Below, piece by piece: positions 1 through 8,988 of a DNA stretch of 53,239 nt. Below the pieces are notes generated by a model, which was given only the letters and a program-made list of their open reading frames with translations, ran no database searches and was not told the DNA's origin. The stretch spans positions 1-53,239 of the forward strand of contig QJZC01000055.1 of NCBI GenBank assembly GCA_003247575.1. The letters run 5' to 3'. This DNA is from Pseudomonadota bacterium (GTDB lineage Bacteria; Myxococcota_A; UBA9160; SZUA-336). Positions within the stretch are counted from its first letter, which is position 1, and each line of letters opens with the position of its first letter. A program made the position numbers and the translations under genes.

Positions 1-1
1 G

Positions 2-115
2 CCTTGGAGCATGCCGGCCACGATCGAGGATGCTGCGGCACTCGAGGAGCTCACGGCTGCGCTCCGGACAGTGGGCTATGCTCGGGTCGAGAGCGGCCCC
101 GTCGAGCGGGAATGA
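2..115 (+). CDS. C-terminal fragment of an unidentified protein (partial at left edge)
   Basis: The window opens inside a plus-strand frame that stops with TGA at 113-115 and gives 37 residues of ordinary composition (Ala/Glu/Leu rich, ending GPVERE). The other two plus frames are Cys- and Arg-rich, as non-coding frames in GC-rich DNA usually are, so this is the best candidate for the end of a gene lying mostly to the left. It converges on the lipoprotein gene on the minus strand. Too little remains to assign a family. Confidence 0.35.
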   Translation, partial: PWSMPATIEDAAALEELTAALRTVGYARVESGPVERE

Positions 116-142
116 GTCGGCGGCAGACCTACCCGTAGTGCA

Positions 143-478
143 CTAGCTCGGATTTTCGTAGAAGATGTAAGAAGTCGAGTAGTCGCTGAACTCGAAATAG
201 ACTTTCGATTCGTCCGGATCGGCGACACCGTTCAGATTGGCATCGAGTACTCCGTAGCCGAAACGGTAGGGCCGCGCACCCTCTCCGGTGGTCGCGGTCG
301 CGGTCGAGAGCTTGTCGATCTGGATGAATCTCTTGACGAGCTTGTTGCCCGCGTAGACTTCGAGCACCCCGTTCGTTCCGGTCCAGTTCTGCACTGCTCT
401 GCCGAGTCGGTTCTGAGTCTCTTGCGTGCACCCAACGCTCATCAGTGCGAGCAAGGTGAGAAGCAGTCTGGCTTGCAT
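143..478 (-). CDS. small lipoprotein with a calcium-loop-like motif
   Basis: 111 residues. The N-terminus (MQARLLLTLLALMSVGC) is a lipoprotein signal peptide, with cleavage predicted before the Cys in VGC-TQ, so the mature protein is a small lipid-anchored envelope protein. The ATG at 478 is chosen over the GTG at 493 because GGGAGAG lies 6 bases upstream of it and the signal peptide starts there directly. The stretch DANLNGVADPDE resembles a dockerin/EF-hand loop (Asp, Asn, Asn-Gly, Asp, Glu), which hints at calcium binding. No family is recognised. It lies downstream of parC on the same strand and may be cotranscribed. Confidence 0.7.
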   Translation of the reverse strand: MQARLLLTLLALMSVGCTQETQNRLGRAVQNWTGTNGVLEVYAGNKLVKRFIQIDKLSTATATTGEGARPYRFGYGVLDANLNGVADPDESKVYFEFSDYSTSYIFYENPS

Positions 479-492
479 GTCGAGCTCTCCCA

Positions 493-528
493 CGAGGGGC
501 GAACGACCCCGACCGAGGAGCCCCTCGG
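493..528 (-). terminator. short inverted repeat downstream of parC
   Basis: CGAGGGGC at 493-500 pairs with GCCCCTCG at 520-527. A second, tighter option is CCGAGG (513-518) with CCTCGG (523-528). It sits between the parC stop and the next minus-strand start. No T-run follows, so it is a possible attenuator or processing hairpin rather than a convincing intrinsic terminator. Confidence 0.25.
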
Positions 529-567
529 CATCACTCGATCGGATGAACGGAGTGTATCCTGCGCCGC

Positions 568-2673
568 CTACTTGCGCCGGCGCGGAGTCTTCTTGGCGGC
601 CTTCTTGGAGGTCTTTGCGGTCGTTCCCTTCGCTCCCGACTTCTTGCGCGTCGGTTGCTTGGCGGCAGCGCGCTTCGTTTCCTTCGCGGACGACGTCTTC
701 CTGCGAGCAGACTTCGAAACGCTTGTGGTCTTCTTGGTGCGCTTGGAGCCGGCGGACCGAGCGGCAGCTTCGCTGGCGAACTCGATGCGCCGAACGGGCT
801 TCGAGGCGAGGCGTGAGCCGCGCGTGCTCACCCCGACCGGGTCGAGTGTGCGCAGGTCGAACGAGACCTCCTTCACCTTCTGACGGGGCGCGGACGCAAA
901 GTGGCAGACGATCTCCTGAGCCTGCTCGGGACGCAGCAGCATGTCTACCTGGCCCTCTCGCCCCTTGATCAGCTCGTACTCGCGGCTGCGGATGAAGCGC
1001 TTGATCTGTACCCGCTTGGCGAAGGGAATTCGCTTGGCATCGCGGTACACGACGATGAACTCCTCTCCGGCCTCTGGATCGAACCGCGCGCAGTGGAGCA
1101 GCGGCGACTCGAACAGGATCTTGTCGATCGCGGGGAGCACGCGATATACGCCGTCTTGCGTGAGCGCCAGGACGAGGTCGAACTCCGAGATTTGCAGCTT
1201 GAACGAGTCGCCCCGTACTGCACTTCCGAAGAAGCCCGTCTCGGGATCGTAGGCCAGCTTGATGCTCTGCTGCGCAACGGCCTTCTTGTCGATCGTCTCG
1301 TGGGTATCGATGCGGGTGCGGCGCGGGTACTGCGGGCCGTACCGCTTGAGCAGATCTTGGACGTAGCGAATCGTGGTGCGTTTGAGCTGTCGGAGCTCGC
1401 TCTCGATCTTCTCCAGCCGGGCGAGCACGGCCTCGATGTCGCGCCGGTTCCGTTCGAGATCATACCTGGAGATGCGACGGATCCGGAGGTCCAGCAGCCG
1501 CGTTACATCGGTGTCCTCGAGCGGGCGCACGAAGCGCCGAGCGAAGGGCTCCATGCCCGCCACGACCTCGTCCCGAACGCTGGTCTCGGTATCGGCGCCC
1601 TCCAGTCGTCGATACACGCGCTCCTCGATGAAGATCTGCTCCAGCACCAGCCAGTGGTGCCGGTCGAGCAGCTGTGCACGCTCGTACTCGAGCTCGGCCT
1701 TGATGCGTTGAGTGAGATCTTCGGTGAGACTCTTCAGCACCTCGGTCACGGTGAGCTGCACCGGCCGGCGGTTGTTGACCACGATCAGGTTCGAGTTCAC
1801 GCTCACCGCGCAGTCGGTGTACGCGTACAGCTGGGGGATCACCTGGTCGGGGCGCGACCCCCGGGTGAGCGTGAGCTCGATCTCTACGTGCTCAGCGGTG
1901 TAGTCCTGGATCGAAGCCACCTTGATGCGGCCGCGCTGAGCTGCCGACTCGATGGAGGCGATGAGACTCTCGGTCGTCGTGCTGTAGGGAATCTCACGGA
2001 TGACGACGCGATGGTCTCCGCGCGCTTCGATCTCGGCGCGCACCTCGACCTTCCCCCGGCCGTCAGCGTAGGCCGAGGCGTCCATGGATCCGCCCTGTGG
2101 GAAGTCGGGGAGCAGCTCGACCTTCTTACCGCGCAGCAGGTCGATCTGAGCCTGCCAGAGCTCGGTCAGGTTGTGAGGTAGGATGCGTGTGGCCATTCCC
2201 ACCGCAATGCCTTCGGTTCCGAGCATCAGGGCGACGGGGAGCTTGGAGGGCAGGAACACCGGCTCCTTGGTGCGCCCGTCGTAGCTGGGTAGGAACTCGG
2301 TCAGCGCGTCGTTGAACAGGGTCTCTCGCGCCAGGGGGGTGAGGCGGCACTCGATGTAGCGAGCGGCGGCGGCGGGGTGTCCGGTGATGATGTTCCCGAA
2401 GTTCCCCTGGCGATCGATGAAGTAGTCCTTGTTCGCGAGTACCACCAACGCGTCGGCGATCGGCACGTCGCCGTGCGGGTGGAGCTTCATCGTTTCGCCG
2501 ATGATGTTCGCGACCTTGTGGTAGCGCCCGTCGTCCATCTGCGAAAGGGTGTACAGCAGGCGCCGCTGCACAGGTTTCAGCCCGTCGCGAATGTCGGGGA
2601 TCGCGCGGTCGAGAATGAAGTAACTGGCGTAGTCTACGAAGTGGCGCTGCATCAGCGCTTCGAGCTGTGCCAT
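568..2673 (-). CDS. parC: DNA topoisomerase IV subunit A (ParC-type)
   Basis: 701 residues. This is the DNA-cleaving subunit of a type IIA topoisomerase that works with the ParE encoded just upstream to decatenate and relax DNA. The winged-helix/tower region begins at the N-terminus. The catalytic tyrosine is Tyr106 in AAAARYIECR, with Arg105 before it. The quinolone-determining segment reads HPHGDVPIAD (residues 65-74): Val70 stands where GyrA/ParC usually has Ser, while the acidic position is kept as Asp74. The last 60 residues are a Lys/Arg/Ala/Thr tail with 25 basic residues, resembling histone H1. The start lies 3 bases after the parE stop, so the two form an operon in the order parE-parC. 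Gene identity is firm; ParC rather than GyrA follows from the pairing and the non-GyrA C-terminus. Confidence 0.93.
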   Translation of the reverse strand: MAQLEALMQRHFVDYASYFILDRAIPDIRDGLKPVQRRLLYTLSQMDDGRYHKVANIIGETMKLHPHGDVPIADALVVLANKDYFIDRQGNFGNIITGHPAAAARYIECRLTPLARETLFNDALTEFLPSYDGRTKEPVFLPSKLPVALMLGTEGIAVGMATRILPHNLTELWQAQIDLLRGKKVELLPDFPQGGSMDASAYADGRGKVEVRAEIEARGDHRVVIREIPYSTTTESLIASIESAAQRGRIKVASIQDYTAEHVEIELTLTRGSRPDQVIPQLYAYTDCAVSVNSNLIVVNNRRPVQLTVTEVLKSLTEDLTQRIKAELEYERAQLLDRHHWLVLEQIFIEERVYRRLEGADTETSVRDEVVAGMEPFARRFVRPLEDTDVTRLLDLRIRRISRYDLERNRRDIEAVLARLEKIESELRQLKRTTIRYVQDLLKRYGPQYPRRTRIDTHETIDKKAVAQQSIKLAYDPETGFFGSAVRGDSFKLQISEFDLVLALTQDGVYRVLPAIDKILFESPLLHCARFDPEAGEEFIVVYRDAKRIPFAKRVQIKRFIRSREYELIKGREGQVDMLLRPEQAQEIVCHFASAPRQKVKEVSFDLRTLDPVGVSTRGSRLASKPVRRIEFASEAAARSAGSKRTKKTTSVSKSARRKTSSAKETKRAAAKQPTRKKSGAKGTTAKTSKKAAKKTPRRRK

Positions 2674-2676
2674 CGT

Positions 2677-4515
2677 CTACACCACGTCCGTCACGAGATG
2701 GTCTTGGATGAAGTTACGACGCTCGGGGGTGTTCTTGCCCATGAAGAATTCGAGGCAGCGTCCGACCTCGCCAATGTTGTGGACGCCCACCGGGACCAGC
2801 TTGATGTTGGCGCCGATGAACTGGCCGAACTCGGACGGGCTGATCTCGCCGAGTCCCTTGAAGCGCGTGACCTCGGGGCCGCGGAGCGCACCGAGCGCTT
2901 GGTCCCGCTCTGCCTCGCTGTAGCAGTAGCGCGTCTCCTGCTTGTTTCGCACACGGAACAAGGGCGTTTCGAGCAGGTACAGGTGACCCTTGACGATCAG
3001 CTCCTCGAAGTAGCGGCAGAAGTAGGTGATCAGGAGATTGCGGATGTGCATGCCGTCCACATCTGCGTCCGTAGCGATTACGACACGGCTGTAGCGCAGC
3101 CCATCGATCCCGTCCTCGATCCCGAGCGCGCGCATGATGTTGTAGAGCTCTTCATTCTTGTAGATGGCATCGCGCTTCAGGCCGTAGGTGTTGAGCGGCT
3201 TCCCCTTCAGTGTGAAGATCGCCTGGGTGTGTACGTCGCGCTCGCGGATCATCGCTCCGCCGGCGGAGACGCCCTCTGTGAGGAAGATCGTGCTCTCGTC
3301 GCGGCGCTGGTTGCGCATGTCGTCGTAATGGATGCGGCAGTCCGTGAGCTTCGGGATGCGGATCGCGACCTTCTTGGCGCGCTCGCGAGCCTCTTTCTTG
3401 ACGGCTGCGAGCTCCTTACGGACTCGCTCGTTGGAGCGGATCTTCTCGAGGAGCGCCTCGGCGCCCTGCGGGTCCCGGTGGAGTGCCTTGATCACCTCGT
3501 CGCGCACGAGCGGAACCAGCCACGTCCGCACGTCGGTGGAGCCGAGCTTGTTCTTGGTCTGGCTCTCGAATACGGGATCCTGCAGCTTGATCGCGATCGC
3601 CCCGATGATGCCATCGCGGACATCCTCGCCAGAGAATGTCTTCTTGGCGAATTGATTGACGCCCTTCAGGATGCCTTCGCGGAAGGCGCTCTGATGGGTA
3701 CCTCCGTCGTTCGTGAACTGTCCGTTGACGAAGCTGAAGTAGTTCTCGCCGTAGTTGTGTGTGTGCGTGAAGGCGAACTCGGCTTGCCCGAGCTTCGCGT
3801 GGATTACGCCGTAGATCGGTGATTCGTCGCCGATCTCTCGCGCCAGGAGATCGGCGAGCCCATTTTCGCTGCGGAAGCTGCGGCCGTTGTAGATGAGCTC
3901 GAGGCCGGCGTTCAGGTACGCGTAGTACCAGAGCCGGTGATCGATGAAGTCGTCCTCCCAGGCGTAGCGACCGAAGATCTGCGTGTCGGGAGTGAAGCGC
4001 ACGAAGGTCCCGTCGCTCGCCTTCGCGTCCTGACCACGGCGCTGATTCTTGAGCTTGCCCCTGGCGAAGCTGGCGGTACAAAACTTGCCTTCGCGATAGC
4101 TGGTGACTTCGAACGCATCCGAGAGCGCATTGACGGCCTTCGTGCCGACGCCGTTCAGGCCCACGGAAAACTGAAAGACGTCGTCGTTGTACTTGCCGCC
4201 GGTATTGATCTGGCTGACGCAGTCGATCAGCTTTCCGAGCGGGATGCCTCGCCCATAGTCGCGCACGCTGACCGTCGCGTCGTCGCGCTCGATCTCGATT
4301 CGGCGCCCCGCCCCCATGATGAACTCGTCGATCGCGTTGTCGACGACCTCCTTGAGCATGACGTAGATCCCGTCGAGCGGGTGTGACCCGCTACCGAGCC
4401 GGCCGATGTACATTCCGGTGCGGAGACGGATGTGCTCCAGCGCGTCGAGCGTCTGGATCGACTTCTCGTCGTATACCCCGGAGCCCTTGCCCTTGGCTTT
4501 CTTACGCGTCGCCAT
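2677..4515 (-). CDS. parE: DNA topoisomerase IV subunit B (ParE-type)
   Basis: 612 residues. ATPase subunit partnering ParC. GHKL fold: catalytic Glu56 and Asn60 in KEVVDNAID, the RDYGRGIP loop at 85-92, and the ATP lid GLNGVGTKAVNA at 119-130. The TOPRIM domain has Glu414 and the acidic triplet Asp483/Asp485/Asp487 (ATDADVDG), followed by RFKGLGEISP near the C-terminus. In the signature normally read EGDSA, this protein has EGVSAGG (414-420), with Val416 for Asp; the metal-binding Glu is kept. The length is normal for ParE without the GyrB-type insertion. The N-terminus carries a short Lys-rich segment (KKAKGKGSG). Confidence 0.94.
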   Translation of the reverse strand: MATRKKAKGKGSGVYDEKSIQTLDALEHIRLRTGMYIGRLGSGSHPLDGIYVMLKEVVDNAIDEFIMGAGRRIEIERDDATVSVRDYGRGIPLGKLIDCVSQINTGGKYNDDVFQFSVGLNGVGTKAVNALSDAFEVTSYREGKFCTASFARGKLKNQRRGQDAKASDGTFVRFTPDTQIFGRYAWEDDFIDHRLWYYAYLNAGLELIYNGRSFRSENGLADLLAREIGDESPIYGVIHAKLGQAEFAFTHTHNYGENYFSFVNGQFTNDGGTHQSAFREGILKGVNQFAKKTFSGEDVRDGIIGAIAIKLQDPVFESQTKNKLGSTDVRTWLVPLVRDEVIKALHRDPQGAEALLEKIRSNERVRKELAAVKKEARERAKKVAIRIPKLTDCRIHYDDMRNQRRDESTIFLTEGVSAGGAMIRERDVHTQAIFTLKGKPLNTYGLKRDAIYKNEELYNIMRALGIEDGIDGLRYSRVVIATDADVDGMHIRNLLITYFCRYFEELIVKGHLYLLETPLFRVRNKQETRYCYSEAERDQALGALRGPEVTRFKGLGEISPSEFGQFIGANIKLVPVGVHNIGEVGRCLEFFMGKNTPERRNFIQDHLVTDVV

Positions 4516-4584
4516 GTATGGCGACCGAGATACGCAGAGAATTCGATCTCGTCAAGGATTGGGGCAACAAATCCTCGGATATGG

Positions 4585-7305
4585 CTATTCCGCGTCGGCC
4601 AGATCGTCCACCTTGTCGGCGCGCAGGGCGGACTGGTAGCGGACGATCGCAGTGACCGGCACGATGGCGAATCCGCGACGTTTGACGCCGGGTAGCCACT
4701 CACGGAGTGCCTCGATGGTCTCGGCGTGTGGGTGCCCGATGGCGATGGCGGCGCCGTTTCGACGCGCGATCACCTCGGTTCGCCGCAGCTGCTCCTTGAT
4801 CTCCGAGATCTCCAGGCGCGCCTCCGGCGACCCCATGTGGTCGAGGAACACGTCGCGAATGGTGTAGGGGATTCCGTACTCGGCGGCCTTCTTGGCGCCC
4901 ACTGTCTTTGCGATGGTGCGGGAATCCAGGAACATCATGCGGCGCTTGAGCAGCTCGTTCATGACGAGCATCATCCCGGGCTCGTTGCGAGTGAAGCGGC
5001 TGCCCATGTGGTTGTTGATTCCGACGATGCCGAAATCGAACAGATCGAGATGGCGCCGCAGCCGCTTCTGGATCTCGGTGGCCGACATGCTCTCGCCCAG
5101 GTAGTTCGGTCCGGGGTCGTAGCCGACGTCGAGCGGCTCCATCGGAATGTGGGCCATCAGCTCGTGCCCCGCCGCGCGAGCCTTCTCTGCCTGTCGGCGC
5201 AGGCGCTGTGCGTGCGGTAGAAAGGACACGGTCAGCGGGCCCGGCAGGTCGATCACTTCTTGGGAAGCGGGCTCGTCGATGCCCATGTCGTCGATCACGA
5301 TCGAGATGCGAGGCATGCCGGGATCCGGCACGAGCACGGCGTAGCGGCGCCACGCGGGGAGATCTCCGCTAGAGATGACGCTTCGCTCATCGCGTTCGAG
5401 CAGGCCCGCCGCGGCGGTGGCGCCCAGCGCTTCGGGGCGCGCGCCCGAGCCCGTGCTCAGCGCTGCGGCGTTCATCGTCTTTTCGTTGTCTGGGCTGTCG
5501 AGCGCTGGCAACACGGGCGCAGCGTTGGCGAGGGGCGGTGGTGCGGGAGCGCCCGAAGCCTCGACCGAACGCACCTTGCGAGCGTCGGCGTCAGGGCGGT
5601 CGATGACCAGCAGGGCGGCGCCGATGCCCGCGAGGACGATGCTGAGTCCGATGACGATCCCCGTCTGAACAGAGGTGAGGTTGGAGGCCTTGTTGCGAAT
5701 GCGCAGGGCCTCGGCCGCCATGCTCGAGGCTCGCGCCTGCTCCATCGAAGCCTCGGGCGTGTGTTCGCGCGCGCGCTCCTTGGCATTCGTGATCTTCTGC
5801 TGCACGCCGCGGGCCGCCTGGACCTCCCAGGCATAGTCCTGGCCTGCGTACAGCGGCTTGTAACCCTGTTGCTGCTCGTTCTCGGGTTCTTCCGCCTGCG
5901 CGGCGCTCTCGTAACGGTCGAGCTCCTCCTCGACCGCGCGCGCTGCGCGAATGCGCTGGAGGCGTTCTCCCCCCTCGCGCTCCGCTGCGCTGCGCTCGAG
6001 GCGCGCCAGCTCCGCTTCGGCTCGGCGCAGTTCGAGATCCTCGAGCTCGGCGAGCATCTCGGCGTCTCGGTCTTCGGCAGAGCGGGCCTCTGCCTGGGAT
6101 CCCTCGGTCTCCCCCTCCTGCGGAGCGGCGGCTTCCACCACGCTGTCCGCGGCCTGGTCGTCATCGGTCTCGTCGTCCGAGAACCAGCTTTGACTGGCAG
6201 GCACCGTGACTGGGACCCGCGGACCATGGGGTGTGCGGGGCTCGTCGAGCTCGAAGGCCTCCTCGGTCTCGAGCCAGTCGAGCGGCAAGTCACTGGCGAC
6301 TGCATCGTCGTCAGCGGGGAACCAGTGGTCGGTGGTCGTCGGCGCCGTCGCGATGTTGCGTTCGAGCACGGCAGGCATTTCCGCGCCCTCGGGCTCTGGC
6401 TGTCGGTCGGCCTCCATGAAGGGGGTCAGGAGCGTCTCTGCACTCGCAACTTCTGCGGTGTCGCGCTCGACCTCCTTGGTGCGCTCACGGCGCCTGCGGC
6501 GACGTGACGCTCGGGGCTGCTCATCCCCTGCACCCGTCGACTCGAGATCGACGAATCGCGGGGCGGGACGTTCCAGGGCTTGTTCGGTGGCCACACGCTG
6601 CGCCGCAGCTCGCTCGGCTGCGGCTCGGGCCGCCGTCGCCCGCTGCAGCGCGTCCTCTTCGAGGGCGGCCTGTTCGAGTGCGGTACGCGTAGCGATCGAG
6701 CGTTCGAGCCCGATCTGTTCCAGGTTGGATTCCTCGGTGGCTGCCCGCTCCAGCGCGCGCGCCTCCGCCTCGGCCTCCTGTTCGATACGGGATTCGGCGC
6801 GTTCCCGCTCGCGCCCAGATCGCGTGGCGGTTTCCTGTGCGCTGCGCGCGGCGCGCCGGGCGCGCTCCTCGGCCTTCTGAAACTCGATCACGGCTCGCGC
6901 AGACTCCGCGCAAGCGTGAGAGGCTTCCTCGAGCTCCGACTCTACCGCGGCGAGTCCCTGAAGCACCTCGGCCTCGCGCGCGATGCAGCGCTGGAGCTCG
7001 GCCTGCAGCTCGCGTCGCCGCCGTGTCAGCTCGGTCAGCTCGCGGGCAATCTGTTCTTCGGTCTGACGGTTCGAGGGCAGCTCGTCGTCGAGATCCTCCT
7101 GCATCGCGGAGGCGAGATCCTCCGCGATGTCGGAAGGCTCGATCTCGATGCCATGACGCGCCAGTCGCTGCTCTGCCTCGCCGCGCGCGATCCCGGCGAG
7201 GCGCGCCTGCTCGTCGGCGGCCGCCGCGCGCTCTCGCGCGGCATGTTCCTTTTCCTCTAATCGAGCCAGTACTTCCGTCGCTTGCAGCGGTTGGGATGCA
7301 CTCAT
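4585..7305 (-). CDS. YibQ-type divergent polysaccharide deacetylase with a long cytosolic coiled-coil arm
   Basis: 906 residues. Residues about 1-540 are Ala/Glu/Arg-rich, strongly helical and probably coiled-coil. One transmembrane helix follows (about 548-568, GIVIGLSIVLAGIGAALLVI), then a Pro/Ala linker, then a C-terminal domain (about 660-885) of the divergent polysaccharide deacetylase family (YibQ, DUF610). Its landmarks are Asp672-Asp673 in VIDDMG, His766 in HMGSRFT, and His858/His860 in IGHPHAE, the expected metal-site motifs. The catalytic domain should be periplasmic and the helical arm cytosolic. YibQ proteins are usually a few hundred residues, so this arm is exceptional. The gene is 69 bases upstream of parE and may share its transcript. 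The substrate is unknown, presumably a cell-wall glycan. Confidence 0.82.
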   Translation of the reverse strand: MSASQPLQATEVLARLEEKEHAARERAAAADEQARLAGIARGEAEQRLARHGIEIEPSDIAEDLASAMQEDLDDELPSNRQTEEQIARELTELTRRRRELQAELQRCIAREAEVLQGLAAVESELEEASHACAESARAVIEFQKAEERARRAARSAQETATRSGRERERAESRIEQEAEAEARALERAATEESNLEQIGLERSIATRTALEQAALEEDALQRATAARAAAERAAAQRVATEQALERPAPRFVDLESTGAGDEQPRASRRRRRRERTKEVERDTAEVASAETLLTPFMEADRQPEPEGAEMPAVLERNIATAPTTTDHWFPADDDAVASDLPLDWLETEEAFELDEPRTPHGPRVPVTVPASQSWFSDDETDDDQAADSVVEAAAPQEGETEGSQAEARSAEDRDAEMLAELEDLELRRAEAELARLERSAAEREGGERLQRIRAARAVEEELDRYESAAQAEEPENEQQQGYKPLYAGQDYAWEVQAARGVQQKITNAKERAREHTPEASMEQARASSMAAEALRIRNKASNLTSVQTGIVIGLSIVLAGIGAALLVIDRPDADARKVRSVEASGAPAPPPLANAAPVLPALDSPDNEKTMNAAALSTGSGARPEALGATAAAGLLERDERSVISSGDLPAWRRYAVLVPDPGMPRISIVIDDMGIDEPASQEVIDLPGPLTVSFLPHAQRLRRQAEKARAAGHELMAHIPMEPLDVGYDPGPNYLGESMSATEIQKRLRRHLDLFDFGIVGINNHMGSRFTRNEPGMMLVMNELLKRRMMFLDSRTIAKTVGAKKAAEYGIPYTIRDVFLDHMGSPEARLEISEIKEQLRRTEVIARRNGAAIAIGHPHAETIEALREWLPGVKRRGFAIVPVTAIVRYQSALRADKVDDLADAE

Positions 7306-8150
7306 CTCGCGTTCGCCTCCCCAGCGGTCTCAGGAGCCGTCGACAGCAGCAGAGCGGGTCGCCTCGATCGGCCGGCACGGACCCGGTCGATGCGGCCCAC
7401 ATGGATACGGCCCTTATCGGAGTCACGTGGCCGCACGCAGGGTTCACTCCAGCGATTGACCACTATACCGCGAGTCGAGTCCAGGAATCCTAGATTCATG
7501 AGAATGTCTCTCAGAGGTGAACTGCCTACGTTTTCCGGCCGAGTGAAATTGTAGACTGATCGGCGCACGCTCGGTGCCTTCGTAGGCCCCAATTTGCCAT
7601 CATGCGTGGCATTTGTCTGGTGAGGGTATTTCGATTCACTTGGGTTTCCATGCACTTTCGGTGGGGTTTCCCTTCAGATGCGCGCGAAGACGGGGTAGCG
7701 CGGGGGTTTACTCGATCCCGGGCTCTCGGTAATTCTGCATGGATGGGCAGATGGGGCTCTGGAATCTGGAGCAGATGGCGCTCGCGGGTCCGGCGACATC
7801 CAGGCGGCCGGATGTTGCGCGGAAAGCGCCGGGTCTCTGCCCGTTCGCGCGTGTCCCGGACCGGTCAGCCACGCAGCCGGGCGCGCGGACGGCAGGCGCG
7901 TTCTCGATCGCGAGCGCGTGCTACAGGGGCAGGGAGTCGCAGCCGCGCATCGGTGTACTCCGGGCGCAGGTGGCTTTGGCTGACTCCGAATCGCGCTCGA
8001 GGCCGACGGCGTACACGAAAGCCGCGGCTCTGGCGGCTGCTTCCGTGGAGATCCCAGCGCAAGCGCTCGAGACGGGGGCGTGCCGCGACTCTGCGCAGGT
8101 CTGAGCGTAGGGGTACCTCTCCGACTCGAAGACCGGGGCGCAGGGGTCGG
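7306..8150. other. 845-bp region without a convincing gene, between divergent genes
   Basis: This region separates the minus-strand deacetylase from the plus-strand transglycosylase. Bases 7480-7640 are relatively AT-rich and probably hold the promoters. From 7602 an open frame runs in phase into the transglycosylase gene, but it translates to about 183 residues that are overwhelmingly Arg, Ser and Gly, which looks like non-coding GC-rich DNA. A 16-base match to the palindromic repeat at the right end of the window (atggggctctggaatc) occurs at 7751-7766. No RNA gene was recognised. Confidence 0.5.
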
Positions 8151-8795
8151 GTGCACTCGCGCCACTCCGCTTGGCTGCCGATCAGCGGGATTGCCACCCT
8201 GTTGGGCGTCGTCGTCGTAGGCTGGGCGTGCGTGACCGCGCCTCCGCGCAATCCCGAGAATGCTTGTGACATCTTCAATGAGCACGTGTCCTGGTATCGT
8301 GCCGCGCGTCAGACTCAGGATCGCTGGGGAGTCGCCCCTGCGTTGCAGCTCGCGGTCGTCTACCAGGAGTCCAGCTTCAACGCGCGCGCGCGCCCTCCAC
8401 GGCGTCGCATCCTGTGGATCATTCCAGGCTGGCGACTCTCGTCTGCCTATGGGTACGGCCAGGTCGTCGACGCGACGTGGGAACGCTATCGAGCCAGCAC
8501 CGGCCGGCTGGGTGCGGACCGCGACGAGTTCCGGGACGTCTCCGACTTCCTTGGCTGGTACGGCGCCGAACTTCAGCGTGTGGCGCTGATCGATCTCGAT
8601 GATCCAGCGAGCTTCTACCTCGCCTATCACGAGGGGCCTGCGGGCTATCGACGTCGCTCGTTCGAGGCAAAGCCGTGGCTGGCGCGCGTGGCCTCGCGCG
8701 TGGCCATGCGCACACGCCGCTACGAATCACAGCTGTCGCGATGTCGCGAACAGCTCGACGCGCGCATCCGCACGCCGTGGTGGTGGCCTTTCTGA
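8151..8795 (+). CDS. lytic transglycosylase (SLT domain) lipoprotein
   Basis: 214 residues from the GTG at 8151, which has AGGGG about 6 bases upstream. A hydrophobic N-terminus ends in VGWA-C27, a plausible lipobox. The SLT (lysozyme-like) fold follows: RWGVAPALQLAVVYQESSF carries catalytic Glu73, then SSAYGYGQVVDATWERY and YLAYHEGPAGY. The pattern, including the PPRNPENACDIF start of the mature part, matches small SLT lipoproteins known from Rhodobacterales and pseudomonads. It should cleave peptidoglycan glycan strands from the inner face of the outer membrane. The frame stays open further upstream to 7602, but that extension is Arg-rich and improbable; if real it would turn the lipobox region into an internal transmembrane helix. 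Confidence 0.82.
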   Translation: MHSRHSAWLPISGIATLLGVVVVGWACVTAPPRNPENACDIFNEHVSWYRAARQTQDRWGVAPALQLAVVYQESSFNARARPPRRRILWIIPGWRLSSAYGYGQVVDATWERYRASTGRLGADRDEFRDVSDFLGWYGAELQRVALIDLDDPASFYLAYHEGPAGYRRRSFEAKPWLARVASRVAMRTRRYESQLSRCREQLDARIRTPWWWPF

Positions 8796-8988
8796 ATTCC
8801 GCGCACGCGTAGCGTTGCAGGAGCTCGATCGTGGCGGGATGACGCAGAGCGCCCAGGGGTTCGCACTCCGAGTGTCGGAGCGGGCTCTCGATGTCGCTCG
8901 AATCGTCTCAAGCAGATCGCGTAGTCAACCGATGCCAAGCCTAGAGGGGATTTACGTTCGGGAAGAGTGAACCGGAGAGATTGAACCC

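Noticed and set aside
901..2181. Long plus-strand frame opposite parC
   Set aside because: Antisense to a well-matched topoisomerase gene; its composition (His/Leu/Asp/Arg/Val) mirrors the reverse complement of parC codons.
2377..3822. 481-codon plus-strand frame opposite parE and parC
   Set aside because: Shadow frame across two real genes and their junction; no motif.
7674..8630. 318-codon minus-strand frame opposite the transglycosylase
   Set aside because: Its right half is antisense to a clear SLT domain and the left half is Pro/Arg/Ser low-complexity.
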